From Candidatus Omnitrophota bacterium (lineage in GTDB: Bacteria > Omnitrophota > Koll11 > JAHIPI01): 22,692 nt of DNA. The first letter of the stretch is position 1; each line of letters begins with the position of its first letter. The stretch is taken from the NCBI GenBank assembly GCA_028718265.1, contig JAQUMG010000009.1, positions 1 through 22,692 of the forward strand. Reading direction: 5' to 3'. A program made the translations under genes and the position numbers. Under the pieces are notes generated by a model. It was given only the letters and a program-made list of their open reading frames with translations. It ran no database searches and was not told where the DNA came from. Below, piece by piece: positions 12,917 through 20,804 of this stretch.

Positions 12917-13697
12917 GAGTGTTCCTCGGAAAACCAAACATACTTTTCTGTTTTTTTTCGTGCCCCGGCAGAGTATTTAATAGTTTGGACAGCTCTTCTT
13001 TATCCAGATCGCGGGTGAGCTTTCCGGCGATTGACACCGAAATAGCTCCGGTCTCTTCCGAAACTACTATAACAATAGCATCTGTTTCTTCCGACAGGCC
13101 TATGGCTGCGCGATGCCTCATACCCATGGTCTTGCTGAGCCGGGGGTCCTGCGAAAGCGGAAAAAGGCACCCGGCCGATGCGATAATACCGTTTTCGACT
13201 ATTATGCCGCCGTCATGCAGTGGCGTATTCGGCATAAAGATAGTATTTATCAACTCGCTTGTAACTTTGCTGTGAAGCAGAATGCCGCTTTCGATATAAG
13301 AACGCAACCCCACTTCGCGCTCTATGGCTATCAATGCCCCTATCTTTTTCTTGGATAATACCGTGACCGCTTTTATTATCTCGTCGAGCACCCTTTCTTC
13401 CTTCAACGCCGCACCGAATTGACCCAGCCTCGCAAGGCCTCTGCGTAACTCCGGCTGAAAGATAATCAAGAGCGCCAGAATTGATATAGGAAATATCTTG
13501 GTTATTATCCAGCTCATTGTTGTCAGACCAAGCTGCTGAGTCAATACGAGCATGAGCACTATTATAAGAAGCCCCTTCAGTAATTGAACCGTTCGGCTGC
13601 CCCGTATAAACGCAAGGATCATATAATATGTGACCCATAGAATCAGAATTTCAGCTATGGCTTTTATTAAATATGGAGAATCGGTACCAAAAATCAT
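12903..13697 (-). CDS. cdaA: Diadenylate cyclase
   Basis: Makes the second messenger c-di-AMP from two ATP at the membrane. The 264-residue product has three N-terminal membrane segments (about 10-30, 38-56, 64-80) and a DAC domain at about 95-235. Its catalytic motifs are TPLHDGGIIV (159-168, DGG in place of the commoner DGA) and RHRAAIG (194-200), followed by SEETGAISV (213-221). The RHR is intact; the Ala to Gly change is conservative. GAGGACGAAC lies before the ATG. The c-di-AMP pair cdaA-cdaR sits between folP and pdxJ, an arrangement seen in other bacteria; glmM, a common neighbour, is absent here. Confidence 0.95.
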   Translation of the reverse strand: MIFGTDSPYLIKAIAEILILWVTYYMILAFIRGSRTVQLLKGLLIIVLMLVLTQQLGLTTMSWIITKIFPISILALLIIFQPELRRGLARLGQFGAALKEERVLDEIIKAVTVLSKKKIGALIAIEREVGLRSYIESGILLHSKVTSELINTIFMPNTPLHDGGIIVENGIIASAGCLFPLSQDPRLSKTMGMRHRAAIGLSEETDAIVIVVSEETGAISVSIAGKLTRDLDKEELSKLLNTLPGHEKKQKSMFGFPRNTHAEN

Positions 13698-13717
13698 TTA
13701 TGTTCGTCCTCGTCGAG

Positions 13718-14605
13718 TTAACTCGCTGCCGTAATGGCGTCCGCTATTCGTGCTACCTGAACCATTTCTTTTACGTCGTGGACGCGCAGTATATTTGCGC
13801 CCTTAATAATAGATATGGCGGCGCTGGCCGCGGTCCCCATCAGCCGCCCGCCGACAGCGGTATTCTCATCGATAATACCGCTGTTTTTAAGAGTATTAAC
13901 GATGAAAGATTTTCTGGAAACTCCGATTAAAATCGGTCGCTTAAGAACCTTGAACGATTCCAACCTGTTCAATATTTCAAGATTATGCTCTGTCGTCTTG
14001 CCGAAACCTATGCCGGGGTCTATTATTATTCTGTCACCGGCGACCCCGGCCTTAACGGCTAAATTTGCCGATTCCTCGAGACTCGCTAATATATCGTCAA
14101 TTAATGAGGTATAATGGATATCCTGTTGCATTGTGCGCGGCGTGTTTCTGATATGCATCACTATAACCGGTACGTCAAATTCTGCGGCTACCTTTGCCAT
14201 CCGGTTATCGCCGCGCAGCCCCGTAATGTCATTTATCATGGCGGCACCGTTTTTCAGTGCTGCGCGCGCCACTTCCGGCTTGTATGTGTCTATTGACACG
14301 GGTGTGTCTATCTTTCCGGCAACCGCTTTTATTACCGGGATTGTCCTCTCAAGTTCCTCGTCGATGGAAACCGGCTCGGCACCCGGCCGCGTAGACTCAC
14401 CGCCTATGTCGATTATGTCTGCGCCTTCGGACACCATGCGGTAAATCCTGTCTATGGCGGCCTTTTCATCCATAAATAAGCCGCCGTCCGAAAAAGAATC
14501 CGGTGTCCTGTTTAAAACTCCCATTATATGAGTACGTTTAGAAAGAGCCAGTTCGAATCTGTCCCAGCGTATATCGAAAGTGCCGCTATTAGTTTTTGTT
14601 TGCAT
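13718..14605 (-). CDS. folP: Dihydropteroate synthase
   Basis: Joins p-aminobenzoate to 6-hydroxymethyl-7,8-dihydropterin pyrophosphate in folate synthesis; the sulfonamide target. The 295-residue TIM barrel carries the signatures IMGVLNRTPDSFSDGG (27-42, with R where V is usual), DIIDIGGESTRPGAEP (63-78), INDITG near 124-129, DPGIGFGKT near 197-205, GVSRKSFI near 227-234 and the final RVHDV. Its ATG lies inside the end of ftsH (17-base overlap) with no obvious Shine-Dalgarno, so translation is probably coupled to ftsH. The ftsH-folP order is common. Confidence 0.96.
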   Translation of the reverse strand: MQTKTNSGTFDIRWDRFELALSKRTHIMGVLNRTPDSFSDGGLFMDEKAAIDRIYRMVSEGADIIDIGGESTRPGAEPVSIDEELERTIPVIKAVAGKIDTPVSIDTYKPEVARAALKNGAAMINDITGLRGDNRMAKVAAEFDVPVIVMHIRNTPRTMQQDIHYTSLIDDILASLEESANLAVKAGVAGDRIIIDPGIGFGKTTEHNLEILNRLESFKVLKRPILIGVSRKSFIVNTLKNSGIIDENTAVGGRLMGTAASAAISIIKGANILRVHDVKEMVQVARIADAITAAS

Positions 14606-16502
14606 TGTCGCCGGATATATCTTTTTGGGTAGAGCTGCCGTCGCTCAATTTCAGAAGCAACTTTACTTCATCATCGTTCATGACTTCTTTTTCGAGCAAT
14701 GCCCCCGCCAAAAGGTCCAGGTCATTTTTATGCTCAAGCAGAACTCTGCTTGCTGCGCCGTAACATTCATCGACTATCTTTTTGACTTCTTCGTCTATAA
14801 TGCGGGCGGTCTCGTCACTGTAATTTTTTTCTTCCGCTATATCCCGTCCGAGAAAAACCTCTTCGTATGGTTTGCCGAATGTAAGGTTTCCCAATCGCGG
14901 GCTCATACCGTATCTGGTAACCATGTCGCGTGCTTTTTCTGTAACAGCTTTTAAATCGGAAGAGGCGCCGGTACTTATTTCCTTAAAAGTTATTTCCTCG
15001 CTCGCTCTCCCGCCAAGTGCCACTATGATTTCCGCCATAAGCTTCTTTCTTGAAAAATAATGCCTGTCTTCCATCGGCGGCGTAAGCGTATAGCCTCCCG
15101 CGACTCCGCGCGGCAATATCGAGACTTTATGCATCGGATCGGCATCCGGCACAAAAAGCGACAATATCGCATGACCGGACTCGTGATATGCCGTCAGGGA
15201 TTTTTCAGCCTTGCTGATAACCCGCGATTTCTTCTCGGGCCCCATCCATATCCTCTCAATTGCCTCTTCCATATCTTTCATGGTAACGCTTTGCTTATTT
15301 CTTCTCGCCGCCAAAAGCGCTGCTTCATTTATCAAATTTGCCAGATCCGCGCCGGAAAAACCCGATGTCTGCTTCGCTATTCTCTTTAAATCGACATCCT
15401 TGTCGGCCTTTACATTTTTGTTATGGACTTTCAGGATAGCTTCTCTTCCGATGATATCGGGCCTGTCGATAACTACTATCCGGTCAAACCTGCCCGGCCG
15501 CAGAAGGGCCGGATCCAAAACATCCGGACGGTTTGTAGCTGCGATCAGGATGACGCCTGCCTGCGTATTGAATCCATCCATCTCAACGAGCAGCGCATTA
15601 AGCGTCTGCTCCCTTTCGTCGTGTCCGCCGCCTATTCCCGCAAATCTCTGGCGGCCGACGGCATCGATTTCGTCGATGAATATTATACATCCTTTTTGCG
15701 ATTGTTTTGCCGATCGTTTTGCCTGTTCAAAAAGGTCTCTTACCCGGCTCGCGCCTACTCCGACAAACATCTCCACGAAGTCCGAACCCGATATGCTGAA
15801 AAAGGGCACATCCGCCTCTCCCGCAACGGCCTTAGCCAATAATGTCTTCCCTGAACCCGGCGGGCCGACGAGCAGAACACCTTTCGGCATCTTTCCGCCC
15901 AATTTCTGGAATCGCTTCGGATCTTTCAGGAATTCTATAACTTCCATCAATTCTTCTTTTGCTTCATCCACGCCGGCGGCGTCGTTAAAGGTCACGCGCA
16001 GCTTTTCTTCTCCCATCAGCCTTGCGCGGGATTTGCCGAACGACATTAATTTTCCGCCGCCCTGCGCCGAACCCCTCCAGAAAAATAACCACAAAAGGCC
16101 TATGAATACCAGGGATGAGATAAGCGACGGCAAGAGATTTGACATAAAGACGTTATCGCGCGTGATTTTAAAATCGGTTATATTTGTACGCAGGGCCTTT
16201 ATAAGTTCGGGATCCTGCTCCGGGATATCGACCTTGAATTTCTCGCCCGTTGATAACCTTCCCTCGATAACACTGTCTCTCATCACGGCATCTTTTATGC
16301 TTACGGAAGAGTTGATTCCGGTCAATATGCGGTAAAATTCGCCATAAGGCAGTTCTTTCGCCGGGCCTTCAAAAGAAACGGTTCCTAATCTCAATAGATA
16401 TACTGCGGCCAGGACAAAAATAAGCCAGGTAACAAAATTTTTTCCGTTACGGTTTTCCATGCGTGCTTTCTTGCGTTTATTCTGTTTTGGAGATTCCGAC
16501 AT
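14589..16502 (-). CDS. ftsH: ATP-dependent zinc metalloprotease FtsH
   Basis: Membrane AAA+ protease that extracts and degrades membrane and short-lived cytoplasmic proteins. The 637-residue product has two membrane spans (about 22-40 and 124-142) around a periplasmic region. It then has the AAA domain with Walker A GPPGSGKT (213-220), Walker B IIFIDEID (273-280) and second-region-of-homology motif [18 protein letters not shown] (324-341), and the protease domain with HESGH (440-444) as the zinc site. The length is standard. ATG 16502 has AGGA upstream; ATG 16460 is a possible shorter start. A strong promoter at 16539-16567 precedes it. It is first in the ftsH-folP-cdaA-cdaR-pdxJ-nnrD-tRNA-Thr operon. 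Confidence 0.98.
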   Translation of the reverse strand: MSESPKQNKRKKARMENRNGKNFVTWLIFVLAAVYLLRLGTVSFEGPAKELPYGEFYRILTGINSSVSIKDAVMRDSVIEGRLSTGEKFKVDIPEQDPELIKALRTNITDFKITRDNVFMSNLLPSLISSLVFIGLLWLFFWRGSAQGGGKLMSFGKSRARLMGEEKLRVTFNDAAGVDEAKEELMEVIEFLKDPKRFQKLGGKMPKGVLLVGPPGSGKTLLAKAVAGEADVPFFSISGSDFVEMFVGVGASRVRDLFEQAKRSAKQSQKGCIIFIDEIDAVGRQRFAGIGGGHDEREQTLNALLVEMDGFNTQAGVILIAATNRPDVLDPALLRPGRFDRIVVIDRPDIIGREAILKVHNKNVKADKDVDLKRIAKQTSGFSGADLANLINEAALLAARRNKQSVTMKDMEEAIERIWMGPEKKSRVISKAEKSLTAYHESGHAILSLFVPDADPMHKVSILPRGVAGGYTLTPPMEDRHYFSRKKLMAEIIVALGGRASEEITFKEISTGASSDLKAVTEKARDMVTRYGMSPRLGNLTFGKPYEEVFLGRDIAEEKNYSDETARIIDEEVKKIVDECYGAASRVLLEHKNDLDLLAGALLEKEVMNDDEVKLLLKLSDGSSTQKDISGDNANKN

Positions 16503-16538
16503 TTTATTCGTTCCTATCTTTTACTTATTTAGCGTTTT

Positions 16539-16567
16539 ATTATACCAAATGAATATACCGCACGCAA
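16539..16567 (-). promoter_or_regulatory. Sigma-70 promoter of the ftsH operon
   Basis: TTGCGT (16567-16562) and a perfect TATAAT (16544-16539) are 17 bases apart. The start would be near 16532, about 30 bases before the ftsH ATG. A small hairpin AAGCATA-TT-TATGCTT (16566-16581) covers the tilS stop codon and touches the -35. Confidence 0.75.
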
Positions 16568-16579
16568 GCATAAATATGC

Positions 16580-17986
16580 TTAACTCTTTACCATGCTTAA
16601 TTTTAGTACCCGCCCGGTATCTTCTTTGAGCCTGAACTCATCCGACAGTTTTACTCCGGCCGCCCACAATATCTTATTGCCCGAGAGCACAATAGGCACC
16701 CTGCTTCTGCATTCATAAGCTATTTTGTCATCCACAAATATATCCTGCAGTTTCTTGTGAGACTTCATCCCCAGCGGTTTCATCCGGTCGCCCTTCCGCC
16801 TCGCCCGTATTATTAAACGCGACTTTACGAGATCGCCGTTTGCATACTCGATGTTTTTATCCTTCTTTTTCAGAAAGTCGGGGTGCCGTCTGATTATTTC
16901 CGCGCTGATCTTTACGCCTAACTCCGGGATAACTACCCGGCCCGGTATTCTTAATATTATTTCTTTCTTGAGTTGAGCGGCGGCGCTTGTCTCCCGCCGG
17001 CTCACCGAAAAGGTTATCTTTTTGTTATCCTTTACCGCCTTTATTCCGCCGGGCAGGCTAATCTTCTTGCGTTCCGGCGTCTTTAAGATAGATTCGATAC
17101 ACAGCCAATGTTTGTACGTTATGCTTTTCAGATCGCCTTTCAGGGCCGCAATAATCTGCCTGACCATAATGCGCTGCAAGGCAATATGCTCCCTTGTAAA
17201 ATCTTTAATGTGAAATTCCAGGCCTTTTTTTGTCAGGCGGCTTATGCGTTTTATTTTTTTTGATACGAGGCCGGCGAGATAGGACGATTCGTCGCTGAGT
17301 GTTGACGCTATTGACGAAAGGGTCGCTTTTACGTTAGGGTTGAAATCTTTTTCCAGAATAGGAATAAGAACGTTTCGTATCTTATTTCGCAGGTAGACCG
17401 TTTGCAGATTTGAGGCGTCCGTTCTTGCAGACACTTCATTTCTTTTCAGATATTTTTCGATCTCCGTGCGCGGGATATCCAAAAGCGGACGTACTACCCA
17501 GATATCGCCCAATCTGCGTTTGTACGGTATTCCCGACAAACCAAGCGATCCTGCACCTTTCAGTAACCGCATAAGCACTGTCTCTGCCTGGTCGTCAAGC
17601 GTGTGGCCGGTCGCAATTTTAGTGGCATTTAATCTTTTGGCCGCACGATTATAAAAATCGTAGCGTGCGTCGCGGGCAGCTTCTTCAATGGATGTTTTTT
17701 GCGATTCGGCAATCTTCTTTACATCAATTTTTTCCGCAATAAACATTAGCCCTAAATCAGCGGCGGTTTTTCTGACAAAATCGGCGTCGGTATTAGCTGC
17801 CCTGCCGCGAAGTGCATGATTAAGATGGGCGACAAATACTTCAATATCGTATTGCCCCCGCAGTTCCATCAGGACATGCAAAAGCGCCATTGAATCGGGC
17901 CCGCCGGAAACGCAAACCAGTACCCTGTCGCCGTCTTTTAGGAGATTTTTTGTTTCGATTGTTTTTCTTACTTTTGATAGGATCAT
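16580..17986 (-). CDS. tilS: tRNA(Ile)-lysidine synthase
   Basis: Converts C34 of tRNA-Ile(CAT) to lysidine so that it reads AUA and is charged with isoleucine. The product (468 residues from ATG 17986, 470 from GTG 17992) has an N-terminal PP-loop ATPase domain with VCVSGGPDSMALLHV (SGGPDS at 27-32), VAHLNHALRG and TGHTLDDQAETVLMRLLKG, and long middle and C-terminal domains ending in a TilS C-terminal repeat (RKGDRMKPLGMKSHKKLQDI, then DDKIAYECRSRVPIV). Neither start has a clear ribosome site; ATG is chosen. It is the first protein gene after a CAT-anticodon tRNA and repeat R1 copy C, with ftsH following, an order also seen in Firmicutes. Confidence 0.97.
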   Translation of the reverse strand: MILSKVRKTIETKNLLKDGDRVLVCVSGGPDSMALLHVLMELRGQYDIEVFVAHLNHALRGRAANTDADFVRKTAADLGLMFIAEKIDVKKIAESQKTSIEEAARDARYDFYNRAAKRLNATKIATGHTLDDQAETVLMRLLKGAGSLGLSGIPYKRRLGDIWVVRPLLDIPRTEIEKYLKRNEVSARTDASNLQTVYLRNKIRNVLIPILEKDFNPNVKATLSSIASTLSDESSYLAGLVSKKIKRISRLTKKGLEFHIKDFTREHIALQRIMVRQIIAALKGDLKSITYKHWLCIESILKTPERKKISLPGGIKAVKDNKKITFSVSRRETSAAAQLKKEIILRIPGRVVIPELGVKISAEIIRRHPDFLKKKDKNIEYANGDLVKSRLIIRARRKGDRMKPLGMKSHKKLQDIFVDDKIAYECRSRVPIVLSGNKILWAAGVKLSDEFRLKEDTGRVLKLSMVKS

Positions 17987-18009
17987 CTGCACGCCAATGA
18001 TAATTGGAG

Positions 18010-18165
18010 TTTTGGAAAAGGAACATTAAGGAAAAACCTTTTTCTAAAAGGTTTTTCCTTAAACAAAGTTGGGCGCTAGCCCCGCCTCTATTTTTACCAG
18101 TCTGCGGGTCGGAGGCGCAAAAAGAGTAAACCTTTCTTTTTGGCGCCGCAGACCAACTTTGTTAG
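18010..18165. repeat. Repeat R1, full copy C (abuts CAT tRNA 3' end)
   Basis: A 156-bp copy with the same plan as copy B. It has TTTTGGAAAAGGAACATT, a perfect 15-bp hairpin AAGGAAAAACCTTTT-TCT-arm (18028-18060), then a domain closed by AACAAAGTTGG (18062-18072) and CCAACTTTGTT (18153-18163). Inside are the core GCGCTAGCCCCGCCTCTATTT, the pair GTCTGC/GCAGAC, and a stem GGCGCAAAAAG with CTTTTTGGCGCC. It ends at TAG directly before the tRNA CCA (18166-18168). It is probably transcribed as the trailer of the tRNA and leader of tilS. Confidence 0.8.
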
Positions 18166-18243
18166 TGGTAGCGCGGGTGGGGATCGAACCCACGAACCCC
18201 GGAGGTATGAGCTCCGTGCTCTAACCAGCTGAGCTACCCCGCC
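18166..18243 (-). tRNA. tRNA with anticodon CAT (Met, or Ile2)
   Basis: A 78-base cloverleaf with encoded CCA, a clean D arm (GCTC/GAGC), anticodon arm CGGAG-CTCATAC-CTCCG and T arm GTGGG-TTCGATC-CCCAC. The anticodon stem lacks the GGG/CCC pairs of initiator tRNA. The acceptor is odd: GGCGGGG faces CCGCGCT, giving a G-U at 1-72 and a G-G mismatch at 5-68. The variable loop is 6 bases. It may be elongator Met or tRNA-Ile2, the substrate of the neighbouring tilS product. A decayed 3' end is also possible. Confidence 0.85.
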
Positions 18244-18277
18244 GCATTAACGTAATTTCTGAAATTTTAAGTGAGCG

Positions 18278-18306
18278 ATTATATCACAGAAAACAAATTT
18301 GTTCAA
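18278..18306 (-). promoter_or_regulatory. Extended -10 sigma-70 promoter for the CAT tRNA and tilS
   Basis: TTGAAC (18306-18301) and TATAAT (18283-18278) are 17 bases apart, with TGA directly before the -10 as an extended element. The start would be near 18271, 28 bases before the tRNA. A perfect 12-bp palindrome AACAAATTTGTT (18292-18303) overlaps the -35 edge and could be an operator. Confidence 0.8.
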
Positions 18307-18319
18307 TCGTTTTAAACTA

Positions 18320-18871
18320 TCATGGAGTGTCGGGTGAAGGCGCCGACCACGAACGCATACCGGGTCCGAGGTTTTTTGTACTGATAGCGCCGACATGACC
18401 ATCAAGATAGACGGCCAGGCCCTTGGTAAGGTGCCGCAACCTGTCGGGATCGTTTGTATAATACACCAATGTGTGGTGAGAATCACAAAACAGAATGGTT
18501 TCGACTAAAGATGTGTGCAGTTGGGGCAGTGTCAATCCCGATAACTTTTCATTATATCCGTATGAAATATCGTCAGGATTTTCTACGGCGGGGCACCTTA
18601 AAATTTCTGTCTCATTATCCAGGTAAGGTAATAAGATTGAAAGATCAAAACTTGCCCCCATTACAAAACCGCCGCCGCGATCGTCAAGATAGGTCTCCAT
18701 AGCAAAATATAATTGTCGCAAATTGCTCGTGCATAACGAGGCCTGTGCTGATTTTTGAGTCTTTACTATCACCGAACGCATAAGAAAAAATAATATACAT
18801 ATGATGGCAACCGTTACAAGCATTTCGATGAGGGTAAATGATTTTTCAAACGTTTTTTTATTTATGTCCAT
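18320..18871 (-). CDS. Type II secretion/type IV pilin-like protein (pseudopilin)
   Basis: The 183-residue product has a prepilin-type N terminus: basic leader MDINKKTFEK, then S-FTLIEMLVTVAIICILFF, with the invariant Glu at +5 (E16). The residue before the cleavage point is Ser11, not the usual Gly. The globular part has two Cys (CTSNLRQL near 47 and RCPAVENPD near 92) and a C-terminal segment CDSHHTLVYYT followed by GLAVYLDGHVGAI, resembling the H-x9-DG type of PVC-group pseudopilins. It presumably sits in the inner membrane or periplasm as part of a secretion or pilus system coded elsewhere. It stands alone after the larE-like gene, with its own likely promoter. Confidence 0.85.
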   Translation of the reverse strand: MDINKKTFEKSFTLIEMLVTVAIICILFFLMRSVIVKTQKSAQASLCTSNLRQLYFAMETYLDDRGGGFVMGASFDLSILLPYLDNETEILRCPAVENPDDISYGYNEKLSGLTLPQLHTSLVETILFCDSHHTLVYYTNDPDRLRHLTKGLAVYLDGHVGAISTKNLGPGMRSWSAPSPDTP

Positions 18872-18899
18872 GTTTTACCGCTTTTCGTATCTTATTGAT

Positions 18900-18908
18900 A
18901 TTATATCA
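18900..18908 (-). promoter_or_regulatory. Extended -10 promoter for the pseudopilin gene
   Basis: TGATATAAT (18908-18900) is a perfect extended -10 that overlaps the stop codon of the larE-like gene. No good -35 lies 17 bases upstream. The same 11 bases TGTGATATAAT occur in the CAT tRNA promoter. The start would be near 18893, about 22 bases before the ATG. Confidence 0.5.
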
Positions 18909-19716
18909 CATGAACTGCTTTATTCATACTGCCGGTTCTGTATCCTTCCAAATCGAGCGTGATATAGGAAAATCCCGATTTGCGCAATTTGGCCGCTATC
19001 GTCATGCGCAATTTGTCGCTGGATAGCTTTTTGATGTCGCCCGGCATTAGTTCTATTCGCGCTACATTCCCGTGCAATCTCACCCTGACCTGCCCAAAAC
19101 CATGTTTCCGCAATAACTCCTCAGCCTTATTAACCAGCTTAAGATTTTTTTCCGTTATCAGATTGCCGTACGGAAATCTTGAGGCAAGGCACGCAAATGA
19201 CGGTTTATCCCATGTGGAGAGGCCGAGCCGTTTCGAGAGTATCCTTATATCTTTTTTGCCGATTCCCGCTTCGGACAAGGGGCTCCTTACTCCCATTTCG
19301 CGGCCGGCTATACTGCCGAATCTTATGTCCTTTTTATCGTCCTGATTAAATCCGTCCAGGATATGATCAAAATTTTTTTCAGCCGCAATCTCCTTCATCC
19401 TGCCGAACAGTTCCTTTTTGCAATAGTAGCACCTGTTCACAGGATTCTTTAAAAAAGTTCTGCGCGTGGCTTCTTTTGTCCGGATAGTCAGGTAATCCGC
19501 CTTAATTTTGTCCGCCAGTCGCACGGCGCTTTTATATTCCCGCTCAGGATATGTGGCAGATTTCGCTATTACGGCAAGGACGTTTCCCCTGCCCAGCGTG
19601 TCGTGCGCAACCTTAAGGAGAAAAGTGCTGTCCACCCCTCCGGAAAAGGCGATAACGACTCTTTTCATCCCGCCAAGTATTCTCTTTAGTCTAAGCAGCT
19701 TATTCTGTGCCGTCAT
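18901..19716 (-). CDS. larE: LarE-type ATP-dependent sacrificial sulfur transferase
   Basis: LarE-family enzymes adenylylate a carboxylate and insert sulfur, as in making the nickel-pincer cofactor of lactate racemase; other members act in other thiolations. The 271-residue product has the PP-loop VVIAFSGGVDSTFLLKVA (SGGVDS at 25-30), CYYC (Cys96 and Cys99) and KPSFACLASRFPYG with Cys176. Cys176 fits the sacrificial cysteine. With the CxxC pair it could instead bind an iron-sulfur cluster as in three-cysteine members. The start ATG 19716 overlaps the mnmA stop by ATGA, with GGGTGAT upstream. No larA, larB or larC is nearby, so the substrate is open and the symbol is a family label. Confidence 0.82.
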   Translation of the reverse strand: MTAQNKLLRLKRILGGMKRVVIAFSGGVDSTFLLKVAHDTLGRGNVLAVIAKSATYPEREYKSAVRLADKIKADYLTIRTKEATRRTFLKNPVNRCYYCKKELFGRMKEIAAEKNFDHILDGFNQDDKKDIRFGSIAGREMGVRSPLSEAGIGKKDIRILSKRLGLSTWDKPSFACLASRFPYGNLITEKNLKLVNKAEELLRKHGFGQVRVRLHGNVARIELMPGDIKKLSSDKLRMTIAAKLRKSGFSYITLDLEGYRTGSMNKAVHVI

Positions 19717-20804
19717 GCGATCACCCGTGATATCCATGCTCCGCATAGTACAATATCGCCCTTATATAGCACAACTGCCTGGCCGGGCGTTATCGCTTCC
19801 TGCGGATTTTTAAACGTGATTTTAAGCTCATTATCATTTATCTTTTCTGCCAGCGCCTCTGCTTTTTTATGGCCGTAACGTATCTTCGCCAATACGCGCG
19901 CCGGCTTGTGCAGGCCTTCTACGCCGACCCAGTGGGGTTCCTTTGCAATAAAAACTTTTTTCAACACCTCTTTTTTTGTCCCGGCAGTTATAGTATTCTT
20001 AGCTTTATCTATACCGATAACATATAGCGGATCTTTATAGGCAATACCCAGCCCTTTGCGCTGTCCTATGGTATAGAAATATATCCCTCTGTGACGCCCT
20101 ATCTTTTCGCCCTTCACGTTTAATATATCGCCTTCGCCGCCGAAAGCCGCGCCGTGCTTTTTAAGATAATCAACATAATGCTCTTCTATAAAGCATATCT
20201 CCTGGCTGCTTACTTTGTCATGGACTTTCAGGCCTGTCCTTTTTGCGATTTTGCGCGCTTTTTCTTTTGTTATATCGCATAACGGAAATATCGCTCTTGC
20301 CAGGGCACCCTGCGAAACAAACGCAAGAAAATAGGATTGATCCTTTGCCTTGTCCCTGCCTTCTCTTATATAATAGCGTTTCGAGATCCTGTTATATCCG
20401 ACTTTTGCGTAATGTCCCGTCGCGATGTAGGCGCAATCGAGCTCCATAGCTTTTTTTAAAAGCAGATCGAATTTCAATTTCTGGTTGCACAAAATGCACG
20501 GGTTCGGCGTCAAACCGCGGTTATACTCGCGGCAAAAATAATCGATAACGCAGCTTTTAAACTCTCCCGAAAAATCAAACACATAATAAGGTATGCTCAG
20601 CTTGGCGGCTATTGCGCGGGCATCCTCAATGCCCCTGAGCGAGCAGCATGACTTGGCGCGTTCGTCCTCGCCGCATTCTTCTGCGGGCCATAACCTCATG
20701 GTTGCGCCGATAACATCATAGCCCTGTTTTTTCAGTATTGCTGCGGCGAGCGAACTGTCAAGGCCGCCGCTCATCGCAATCATTACTCTTTTTTTATTTC
20801 GCAT
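19713..20804 (-). CDS. mnmA: tRNA-uridine 2-sulfurtransferase
   Basis: Thiolates U34 at position 2 in tRNA-Lys, -Glu and -Gln. The 363-residue product matches the family: VMIAMSGGLDSSLAA (SGGLDSS at 12-18), PNPCILCNQKLKF with nucleophile Cys103, the loop KDQSYFL near 154-160, SSQEICFIEEHY with the second catalytic Cys204, and a C-terminal barrel with GRHRGIYFYTIGQRKGLG and ITPGQAVVLYKGD. It overlaps apbE by 22 bases and the larE-like gene by 4, so the three are translationally coupled. An in-frame ATG at 20783 would delete 7 residues and is less likely. Confidence 0.97.
   Translation of the reverse strand: MRNKKRVMIAMSGGLDSSLAAAILKKQGYDVIGATMRLWPAEECGEDERAKSCCSLRGIEDARAIAAKLSIPYYVFDFSGEFKSCVIDYFCREYNRGLTPNPCILCNQKLKFDLLLKKAMELDCAYIATGHYAKVGYNRISKRYYIREGRDKAKDQSYFLAFVSQGALARAIFPLCDITKEKARKIAKRTGLKVHDKVSSQEICFIEEHYVDYLKKHGAAFGGEGDILNVKGEKIGRHRGIYFYTIGQRKGLGIAYKDPLYVIGIDKAKNTITAGTKKEVLKKVFIAKEPHWVGVEGLHKPARVLAKIRYGHKKAEALAEKINDNELKITFKNPQEAITPGQAVVLYKGDIVLCGAWISRVIA

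Noticed and set aside
13213..13638. Minus-strand frame of 141 codons inside cdaA
   Set aside because: It is an alternative frame of cdaA, which has intact membrane spans and catalytic motifs in its own frame.
15211..16335. Plus-strand frame of 374 codons
   Set aside because: Antisense of ftsH; long only because ftsH codon usage avoids stops in that frame.
19717..19746. Longer start for the larE-like gene at 19746
   Set aside because: The extra 10 codons lie in the mnmA end; ATG 19716 overlaps the mnmA stop by ATGA with a good ribosome site.
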